Source: Nocardioides jensenii JCM 1364 = NBRC 14755 (GTDB lineage: Bacteria; Actinomycetota; Actinomycetes; Propionibacteriales; Nocardioidaceae). From it: a stretch of 64,000 nucleotides of DNA. How positions within the stretch are numbered: the first letter of the stretch is position 1; each line of letters begins with the position of its first letter. This document shows, in pieces, positions 34,258-40,412 of the stretch. The stretch lies in the NCBI RefSeq assembly GCF_001552535.1, contig NZ_BCRJ01000024.1, positions 1 to 64,000 on the forward strand, read 5' to 3'. A program made the translations under genes and the position numbers. Under the pieces are notes generated by a model. That model saw only the letters and a list, made by a program, of their open reading frames with translations, did no database searches and had not been told where the DNA came from.

Positions 34258-34713
34258 CTACTCCTTGCGGAGCGTCGCCATGGTGCGCTCGACCTCCCAG
34301 TGCGCGGCCATCGAGGCGATCAGCCCGTCGTCGGTGAGGCGGTACGTCGCGATCAGGTCGGTGTCGGCGAGCGTGCCGTCCTGCATCCGCGTGCTGAAGG
34401 TTCCGATGTTGGCGCAGGCGTTGCCGTTGGCGAACGAGTCGCGGATGGTGAACCGGAACTCGGCGACCGGCGCGATGGCCAGGTCCCAGAAGGCGGCGAT
34501 CGCCTCCTTGCCGCGGTGCCCCTTGCCCTCCTCGTCGAAGAACGACGGTCCGACCGGGTCTTCGAGGATCGCGTCGTCGGCGAAGAGGGCCAGCCACTCC
34601 TCCTTCGCCTTGCGGGAAACGGCGTCGTAGGACCGCTGAGAGAGGCGGCGGGCGGGGTGGTCGCCGTCGGGCGCCTCCCAGGTGATGGCGTCTGACTCGA
34701 TCATGTCCGGCAT
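34258..34713 (-). CDS. SnoaL-like/NTF2-fold protein
   Basis: This is a 151-residue NTF2-superfamily protein. The pattern AKEEWLALFADDAILEDPVGPS... GHRGKEAIAAFWDLAIAPVAEFRFTIRDSFANGNACAN... TDLIATYRLTDDGLIASMAAHWE is the cone-shaped ligand-binding fold of SnoaL-like isomerases and hydrolases. The ligand is unknown. ATG 34713 gives 151 residues; ATG 34704 is an equally possible start. It ends 90 bases upstream of the sigma gene on the same strand, and its 5' side abuts palindromic repeat A. Confidence 0.85.
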   Translation of the reverse strand: MPDMIESDAITWEAPDGDHPARRLSQRSYDAVSRKAKEEWLALFADDAILEDPVGPSFFDEEGKGHRGKEAIAAFWDLAIAPVAEFRFTIRDSFANGNACANIGTFSTRMQDGTLADTDLIATYRLTDDGLIASMAAHWEVERTMATLRKE

Positions 34714-34759
34714 CGTACGCCGAAACTGCAACGTGTTCTCGTTTCTGCCCGGCCGTTTC

Positions 34760-34824
34760 TGCCCGATCGACGGGATGTTTCGTGTCGATCGGGCAAATTC
34801 ACAGGCGGGCCTGTGAATTTGCCC
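34760..34824. repeat. Palindromic intergenic repeat, copy A (two overlapping hairpins)
   Basis: Hairpin 1 has 12-bp arms TGCCCGATCGAC (34760-34771) and GTCGATCGGGCA (34784-34795). Hairpin 2 has 16-bp perfect arms at 34791-34806 and 34809-34824 (GGGCAAATTCACAGGC-GG-GCCTGTGAATTTGCCC). Both use the same GGGCA (34791-34795), so they exclude each other. A related copy lies at 35488-35567; the two copies bracket the gene at 34879. Confidence 0.85.
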
Positions 34825-34878
34825 GGAGCCTCCCGCGCGTTCATCGCGAGGTCGCACGCCCCTGCCAGCGTGAGCGCC

Positions 34879-35466
34879 ATGGCACGCAAGAAGAAGATCC
34901 TCCTGCACATCGGCCCGAACCCGTCGCAGGCGACACAGACACATGACTCACTGACGGCCGAGGCCCCGCTCCTCGAGACCATCGGGTACGCCGTCGCGCG
35001 CACGACCGCGGACGAGCTGGATGCCGCCGCCCACGAGATGCTCCGCAGCCACAAGGCCGTCGGCCTCAAGCGCAAGGACGTCGAGGGGTCCTGGGCGTCG
35101 CTGTGTCGCAGCATCGCGAAGGCCAAGACCGACGCGGTCATCAGCCAGCCCCGCTTCTGCACCGCGGACGACGCGCAGATCGCTCTCATCGTCGACGCGC
35201 TCGCCGGTCTCGACGTACACGTCGTGGCGACGCCCGAGGAGGGCGAGGAGCTCGATGACCTGGTGGCCCGCTGGTCGAAGCACCTGAAGCCGGGTCGCAC
35301 GCACATCGCACCGCTCAGCGCGGACGCGGCGGCCGTCGACCTCGCCGAGGAGCTCGTCGGCATCGCGCTGTGCCTGCAGCAGCGGCAGCTCGACGCGAAG
35401 ATCACCAAGCTCAAGCAGCGTCGCAAGCTGGTGCGTCAGCGATTGGCCCTGCGCGAGGCCTCCTGA
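34879..35466 (+). CDS. Hypothetical protein with degenerate sulfotransferase-like start
   Basis: A 195-residue soluble protein. The N-terminus (KKKILLHIGPNPSQATQT) sits where sulfotransferase-family proteins have LHIGxxKTGTT, but the phosphosulfate-binding Lys-Thr-Gly-Thr is absent. The middle alternates helices and strands (AVISQPRFCTADDAQIALIVDALAGLDVHVVATPEEG), like the sulfotransferase Rossmann-type core, and the C-terminus is a basic helix (DAKITKLKQRRKLVRQRLALRE). It may be a truncated relative without sulfotransferase activity; this is inference. ATG 34879 is chosen over an upstream frame start inside repeat A. The gene is alone between two palindromic repeats. Confidence 0.65.
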   Translation: MARKKKILLHIGPNPSQATQTHDSLTAEAPLLETIGYAVARTTADELDAAAHEMLRSHKAVGLKRKDVEGSWASLCRSIAKAKTDAVISQPRFCTADDAQIALIVDALAGLDVHVVATPEEGEELDDLVARWSKHLKPGRTHIAPLSADAAAVDLAEELVGIALCLQQRQLDAKITKLKQRRKLVRQRLALREAS

Positions 35467-35487
35467 GGTCAGCTCCCCGTGCATTCC

Positions 35488-35567
35488 TGCCCGATTGACA
35501 TGAAGTTTCATGTCGATCGGGCAGTTTCACAGGCGGGCCTGGGCGGACCCGCCCTGTGAAACTGCCC
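35488..35567. repeat. Palindromic intergenic repeat, copy B
   Basis: Same plan as copy A. Hairpin 1 has 17-bp arms with one mismatch (35488-35504 and 35507-35523, TGCCCGATTGACATGAA...). Hairpin 2 has 15-bp perfect arms at 35519-35533 and 35553-35567 (GGGCAGTTTCACAGG/CCTGTGAAACTGCCC) with a GC-rich, partly paired tip. GGGCA is again shared. The stem sequences differ from copy A by paired changes (AATT to GTTT), so pairing is conserved. Confidence 0.85.
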
Positions 35568-35574
35568 CGCCAGG

Positions 35575-36033
35575 TCAGTGCGGCTGCCAGGCATCCTCGT
35601 CGGCGGTGCGCGAGGTGACCGCCTTGGGCAGCTTGCCGGCCGCGAGCTGGGCGATCGAGACCTCTTCGAACACGTCGCGCAGGGAGCGGCGGGCGGCGAT
35701 CCAGACGTGCTGGAGCACCGAAGCCTGCTCGTTGTAGGTGACCGCCTCGGGGCGCAGGCCGTAGACCGAGACCAGCGGACCGTCGACGGCCCGGATCACG
35801 TCGGCGACACTGACGTCTGTGGCCGAACCACTCAGCCGCCAGCCACCCGACTGACCGCGCTGCGAGACCACCACGCCGGCGCGACGGAGGTCGGCGAGGA
35901 TCGCCTGCAGGAAGCCGTGCGGGATGTCCTGCCGACGCCCGAGCTCCTCGGCACTGACCGGGGAATTGTCGGTGCGCCCCGCCATCTCGATGAGGGCACG
36001 CAGGGCGTAGTCGGACTTGGCAGACACTCGCAT
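35575..36033 (-). CDS. Rrf2 family transcriptional regulator
   Basis: This 152-residue regulator has an Rrf2-type winged helix (MRVSAKSDYALRALIEMAG...SAEELGRRQDIPHGFLQAILADLRRAGVVVSQRGQSGGWRL) and a helical dimerisation region. No cysteine trio for an Fe-S cluster is visible between residues 85 and 110, so it is not an IscR- or NsrR-like cluster sensor and is closer to the CymR-like group. ATG 36033 is the classical start. It is divergent from the acyl-CoA dehydrogenase gene, whose promoter contains an inverted repeat that it could bind. Confidence 0.9.
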   Translation of the reverse strand: MRVSAKSDYALRALIEMAGRTDNSPVSAEELGRRQDIPHGFLQAILADLRRAGVVVSQRGQSGGWRLSGSATDVSVADVIRAVDGPLVSVYGLRPEAVTYNEQASVLQHVWIAARRSLRDVFEEVSIAQLAAGKLPKAVTSRTADEDAWQPH

Positions 36034-36101
36034 GGGCCCAGTCTCGCAGATTGTTGAGCGAAGAACTCGACCAACCGCCATGGTGCGTGACGCTTCTCGC
36101 C

Positions 36102-36164
36102 TTGCATCTGGGCCACGGACGATTCATAATTAAGTTACTGACGAGTAGCACGACATGAATCGTC
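36102..36164 (+). promoter_or_regulatory. Promoter and inverted-repeat operator of the acyl-CoA dehydrogenase gene
   Basis: TTGCAT (36102-36107) and CATAAT (36125-36130) with a 17-base spacer make a good vegetative promoter, rare in clarity for this window. A perfect 10-bp inverted repeat, GACGATTCAT (36118-36127) and ATGAATCGTC (36155-36164), overlaps the -10 and the start region. The divergent Rrf2 regulator is the obvious candidate ligand. Confidence 0.65.
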
Positions 36165-36193
36165 GATTCCCTTCACATGGAAAAGGTGGGTCT

Positions 36194-38089
36194 GTGAGCC
36201 ACTACAAGAGCAACCTCCGCGACATCGAGTTCAACCTCTTCGAGGTCCTCGGTCGTGACGAGGTCCTGGGCCAGGGTCCGTTCGCCGATGTCGACTCGGA
36301 GACCGCGCGGGCGATCCTCTCCGAGGTCGAGCGCCTCTCCCGCGAGGAGCTCGCCGCGTCGTACGTCGACAGCGACCGGAACCCGCCGGTCTTCGACCCC
36401 ACGACTAACACGGCACCGATCCCCGAGTCGTTCAAGAAGAGCTACCAGGCCTGGGCCGACGCCGAGTACTGGCGCCTGAGCATCCCTGCCGAGCTCGGCG
36501 GAACCCCCGCCCCGTCGACCCTGAACTGGGCGATCGGCGAGATGGTGCTCGGCGCGAACGCCCCGATCTGGATGTACGGCGCCGGCCCGGCCTTCGCCGG
36601 CGTGGTGTTCAACAACGGCAACGAGCGTGACAAGAAGATCGCCCAGCACATCGTCGACCGCCAGTGGATCACCACGATGGTGCTCACCGAGCCCGACGCG
36701 GGCTCCGACGTGGGCGCCGGCCGCAGCAAGGCCACGCTGAACGACGACGGCTCGTGGAACATCACCGGCGTCAAGCGCTTCATCACCTCGGCCGAGAACG
36801 ACATGACCGAGAACATCATGCACCTCGTCCTCGCCCGCCCCGAGGGCGTCGAGGGGGTCGGCGGACCGGGCACCAAGGGCCTCTCGCTCTTCCTCGTCCC
36901 GAAGTTCCACTTCGACCACGAGACCGGCGAGCTGACCGGCGAGCGCAATGGCGCCTACGTCACCAACGTCGAGCACAAGATGGGCATCAAGGTGTCCAAC
37001 ACCTGCGAGCTCACCTTCGGCGACCCGCAGGTCGGTGGCGGCGAGGCCGCCCAGGGCTGGCTGCTCGGTGAGGTGCACAACGGCATCGCCCAGATGTTCC
37101 AGGTCATCGAGAACGCCCGCATGATGGTCGGAACCAAGGCCATCGCCACGCTGTCGACCGGCTACCTCAACGCGCTCGAGTACGCCAAGGAGCGGGTCCA
37201 GGGTGCCGACCTGAGCCAGGCGGCCGACAAGACCGCCCCGCGGGTCACGATCACCCACCACCCCGACGTACGCCGGTCGCTGATGACGCAGAAGGCGTTC
37301 TCGGAGGCGATGCGTGCGCTGGTGCTCTACACCGCGTCGTACCAGGACCAGGTGATGATCGCCGAGGCGAACGGCGAGGCCGACACGAAGGAGGCCAAGC
37401 TGGCCGCCGCGGTCAACGACCTGCTGCTCCCGATCGTCAAGGGCTACGGCTCCGAGCGCTCGTGGGTGCTGCTGGGCACCGAGTCGCTGCAGACCTTCGG
37501 TGGCTCGGGCTTCCTCCAGGAGTACCCGATCGAGCAGTACGTGCGTGACGCCAAGATCGACACGCTCTACGAGGGCACCACCGCGATCCAGGGCCAGGAC
37601 TTCTTCTTCCGGAAGATCGTCAAGGACCAGGGCCGCGCGCTGGGCCACCTGGCCGCCGAGATCGAGTCGTTCATCAAGAACGCCGAGGGTGACGCCGACG
37701 GCCGTCTGAAGGTCGAGCGCGAGCTGCTCGCCAAGGCCCTCGAGGACGCCAACGCCATGGTCGGCACGATGATCAACGACCTGATGTCGGCCGACGCGTC
37801 GGCCGAGGGCGGCGACCTGCGCAACATCTACAAGGTGGGCCTGAACACCAGCCGCCTGCTGATGGCGCTGGGCGACGTGGTCTGCGGCTGGCTGCTGCTC
37901 AAGGGTGCCGAGGTGGCCCTCGGCAAGCTCGCCGGCGAGGTCTCGGAGAAGGACCGCCAGTTCTACACCGGCAAGGTCGCCGCGGCGCAGTTCTTCGCGC
38001 AGAACAACCTGCCGAAGCTGACCTCGGAGCGCCTGCTCTCCGAGAACGTCGACCTGTCGCTGATGGACCTCGACGAGGCCGCCTTCTAG
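36194..38089 (+). CDS. Acyl-CoA dehydrogenase, FadE5-like long form
   Basis: This 631-residue flavoenzyme introduces the alpha-beta double bond in acyl-CoA during fatty-acid beta-oxidation. The N-terminal helical domain (to ~130) is followed by the FAD/substrate motif [19 protein letters not shown] (~160-180), the middle beta domain, and the C-terminal helical domain with the likely catalytic Glu460 in [13 protein letters not shown]. An extra C-terminal helical extension (~500-631) puts it in the long ACAD group with mycobacterial FadE5 and FadE6. GTG 36194 is chosen for the AAAAGGTGGG ribosome-binding site; it follows a clear promoter and ends at a strong terminator. Confidence 0.95.
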   Translation: MSHYKSNLRDIEFNLFEVLGRDEVLGQGPFADVDSETARAILSEVERLSREELAASYVDSDRNPPVFDPTTNTAPIPESFKKSYQAWADAEYWRLSIPAELGGTPAPSTLNWAIGEMVLGANAPIWMYGAGPAFAGVVFNNGNERDKKIAQHIVDRQWITTMVLTEPDAGSDVGAGRSKATLNDDGSWNITGVKRFITSAENDMTENIMHLVLARPEGVEGVGGPGTKGLSLFLVPKFHFDHETGELTGERNGAYVTNVEHKMGIKVSNTCELTFGDPQVGGGEAAQGWLLGEVHNGIAQMFQVIENARMMVGTKAIATLSTGYLNALEYAKERVQGADLSQAADKTAPRVTITHHPDVRRSLMTQKAFSEAMRALVLYTASYQDQVMIAEANGEADTKEAKLAAAVNDLLLPIVKGYGSERSWVLLGTESLQTFGGSGFLQEYPIEQYVRDAKIDTLYEGTTAIQGQDFFFRKIVKDQGRALGHLAAEIESFIKNAEGDADGRLKVERELLAKALEDANAMVGTMINDLMSADASAEGGDLRNIYKVGLNTSRLLMALGDVVCGWLLLKGAEVALGKLAGEVSEKDRQFYTGKVAAAQFFAQNNLPKLTSERLLSENVDLSLMDLDEAAF

Positions 38090-38118
38090 AAGGCACCGAC
38101 CCACCCGGGCACGAATCA

Positions 38119-38152
38119 CAGGGCCGCAGCGAATCCCTTCGCTGCGGCCCTG
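38119..38152 (+). terminator. Hairpin terminator after the acyl-CoA dehydrogenase gene
   Basis: Perfect 15-bp arms CAGGGCCGCAGCGAA (38119-38133) and TTCGCTGCGGCCCTG (38138-38152) enclose a four-base loop, 30 bases after the stop. Confidence 0.85.
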
Positions 38153-38242
38153 TCGTGCGTTCCGCGACCCTTCGACTGGTCCGGTGAGGCTGCTTCGGCT
38201 CATCGGGGGTACAGAGACGTACGTCGAACAAGGGAGCAACTC

Positions 38243-38467
38243 ATGGGTATCGGCCTCGGAATTGTCCTGTTGGTGATCGGGCTGGTCTTCGCCCTGGGCG
38301 CCATCGACCTGCCAGCCAGCATCGATGACGTGGTGGCCAGCGAGACGCTCGGCTGGATCCTCGTCGCGGTGGGAGTCCTGGCCATCGTGCTGGCGCTGGT
38401 GATGAACGCCCAGCGCGCGCGCACCACGCACGTCGTCGACGACCGTCGTCCGCCGCCGCAGGTGTGA
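38243..38467 (+). CDS. DUF6458 family small membrane protein
   Basis: A 74-residue protein with two membrane helices (MGIGLGIVLLVIGLVFALGAI, and LGWILVAVGVLAIVLALVM) joined by a short loop with DDVVASETLG. The C-terminal tail is short and cytoplasmic (QRARTTHVVDDRRPPPQ). The size and pattern fit the actinobacterial DUF6458 family, whose role is unknown. GGGAGC lies 7 bases before ATG 38243. It converges on the Ser/Thr kinase gene with an 18-base gap. Confidence 0.85.
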   Translation: MGIGLGIVLLVIGLVFALGAIDLPASIDDVVASETLGWILVAVGVLAIVLALVMNAQRARTTHVVDDRRPPPQV

Positions 38468-38485
38468 ACCGAGCCGGTCACCGGG

Positions 38486-40237
38486 TCAGCGGCGGACGGC
38501 CTTGATGTTCGACGGGGGCCGCCACGGGCCGGTGAGCTTGACACCCCAGGTGCGGGCATCCGGGTTCACTGCGTTCCACTGGATGGAGTAGGCCACGTCC
38601 TGATAGATGCGTACGCCGATGTCGCGCCCGTCGGTGTTCCGCAGGATCTGGTAGCCCCACGACGTACCCCGGGTCGGCCGCCACGCCGTCGCGTTCCTCG
38701 ACCAGTGCTTCTGCAGATCGGTCACGGCCCGCGACGTCGAACCCCAGCGGGCGATGTTGATGTAGTTGGCCTTGCCGTAGACGCACTGCCATGCCTCGAC
38801 GTCACCCCCGGTCCAGGTCATGTCCTTGAGGTGGCAGTTCCGGATCGCCTTGCTGGTGGAGAGGCCCTTGAACAGCCAGGTCGCTCCGGTCCACCCGGTC
38901 GGCAGCCCACAGGCGTCCTTGGTCGCGGCGGTGGTTCCGTTCCAGCAGGCCCACGGATCCCGCGGGGGCGCCGTCGTGGTCGGCGGGGCCGACGTCGGTG
39001 GTTTGGTGGTGGTGGCAGCCGTGGCCGGACGCTTCGTGCGTTGGGGCCTCGGGTTCCGGGTCCGTGACCTCTCGACAGCCACGAGGCCCGGCACGTCCTC
39101 AGGTTCGGCGGCACTGCGCGAGGACCATGACGCCGCCGTACGGGTCGAGCCGACCGGGACCAGCACCGGGGGTTCGTTGATCACCTTGGTTGCGGTGCTG
39201 GGCGAGCCCGAGCCGCCGGAGAGCGCCTCCTGCCCACCCCCGGACCGGTTTCCGTCCAGGGCTCCGGCCGCGAACAGTGTGCCGAGGAGGACCGCACCGG
39301 TGGCAGCGGCCGCGACGACACCGGGCACCCACCGCCGACGGCGCTGCTCCTTGATGTCGAGCGCCGCCCGGTAGGCGGTCGAACCGGGCGGGATCACCGC
39401 ATCCGGCGCCAGCACCGCGATGCGTTGCAGCTCGACCTGGAAGGCGTGGGCGCTGGCGAGCCGCTTCTGCGGATCCTTGGCCAGCGCCTTGCGCAACAAC
39501 GCGTTCACAGCCGCGCTGAACTCTCCCTTGCCGGGCAGCTGCGGGATCGGGCCCTGCAGGTGGCCCATGGCCACCTCGACGTCGGTGCCGGCGTACGGCG
39601 CCGACCCGGTGAGTGCGTGCCAGAAGAGGCAGCCGGCGGCATAGACGTCGCCCGACGGGCCGGTGTTCTCGCCGCGGTGCCGTTCCGGCGCCATGTAGGG
39701 CAGGCTGCCGGCGACCGTTCCGGTGCGAGAGAGATCGGCTCCGGGGGTGGTGGCGATGCCGAAGTCGCACAGGAACGCCTCGAGCTCGCTGCCCCGGCCG
39801 CGCAACAGCACGTTGGCCGGTTTGATGTCCCGGTGCACCACACCCACCGCGTGGGCGTCCTCGAGGCCGCGGGCGACCTGGCTGACCACGTCGACGGCCC
39901 GCGCCGGCGGCAACGCGCCGTCCTGGGTGATCAGCCGGAGCAGGTCACCGCCCTCGATCAGCTGGGTGACCAGGAACAGGACGCCGTCCTGCTCTCCGAA
40001 GTCATGGATGTGCACGATGTGCGCGGAGTCCAGCTTGGCCAAGATGGCCGCCTCGCGTTGGAAGCGGGCCCGAAACTCCGGGTCCGCCGCGAACTGGGGC
40101 GCCACCAGCTTGACCGCCACGTCACGGTCCAGCGTGGTGTCGCGAGCCGCGTGGACGACGCCCATGCCGCCCTGACCCAGTGGACGCAGGAGGCGGTAGC
40201 GACCGAAGCTCTCACCCGCGACGGGCAGGCGGATCAT
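38486..40237 (-). CDS. Receptor-type serine/threonine protein kinase
   Basis: The 583-residue PknB-type kinase has an N-terminal kinase domain (residues ~12-270) with the Gly loop LGQGGMG, VAVKLVAP, catalytic HRDIKPANVLL, DFGIATTPG and MAPERHRG. A membrane helix (~303-325, WVPGVVAAAATGAVLLGTLFAAG) and a Ser/Thr/Pro-rich extracellular stalk lead to a C-terminal domain of about 155 residues with four cysteines (WACWNGTTAATKDACG, RNCHLKD, WQCVYGK). There are no PASTA repeats, so the ligand differs from PknB's. ATG 40237 is preceded by TGAGGTG. It is divergent from the Mrp operon; regulation of that transporter is possible but unproven. Confidence 0.9.
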   Translation of the reverse strand: MIRLPVAGESFGRYRLLRPLGQGGMGVVHAARDTTLDRDVAVKLVAPQFAADPEFRARFQREAAILAKLDSAHIVHIHDFGEQDGVLFLVTQLIEGGDLLRLITQDGALPPARAVDVVSQVARGLEDAHAVGVVHRDIKPANVLLRGRGSELEAFLCDFGIATTPGADLSRTGTVAGSLPYMAPERHRGENTGPSGDVYAAGCLFWHALTGSAPYAGTDVEVAMGHLQGPIPQLPGKGEFSAAVNALLRKALAKDPQKRLASAHAFQVELQRIAVLAPDAVIPPGSTAYRAALDIKEQRRRRWVPGVVAAAATGAVLLGTLFAAGALDGNRSGGGQEALSGGSGSPSTATKVINEPPVLVPVGSTRTAASWSSRSAAEPEDVPGLVAVERSRTRNPRPQRTKRPATAATTTKPPTSAPPTTTAPPRDPWACWNGTTAATKDACGLPTGWTGATWLFKGLSTSKAIRNCHLKDMTWTGGDVEAWQCVYGKANYINIARWGSTSRAVTDLQKHWSRNATAWRPTRGTSWGYQILRNTDGRDIGVRIYQDVAYSIQWNAVNPDARTWGVKLTGPWRPPSNIKAVRR

Positions 40238-40412
40238 CCCGAGCACCTCACAGCTGACATGGCTCCTACGACGTCCCCGAGTGTAGGTGGGTTCCCTGGT
40301 CGCCGCCCTCTCGGCAGTCCTCGAAGGATATGGGGTCGGGAACCGATGCTGCGGGCGGTGGGTCCCCACCTAAGATGGATGTTGCCCCGGACCCCCTCAG
40401 TGAGGCCCTCGT

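Noticed and set aside
34257..34258. CTACTCC-TTCA-GGAGCAG hairpin at about 34240-34257 as terminator of the SnoaL-like gene
   Set aside because: The stem is only 7 bp, and on the minus strand it is followed by A residues, not T.
36173..38431. A 752-codon open frame antisense to the acyl-CoA dehydrogenase gene
   Set aside because: It runs straight through a strong terminator and the DUF6458 gene, and its composition is that of a shadow frame.
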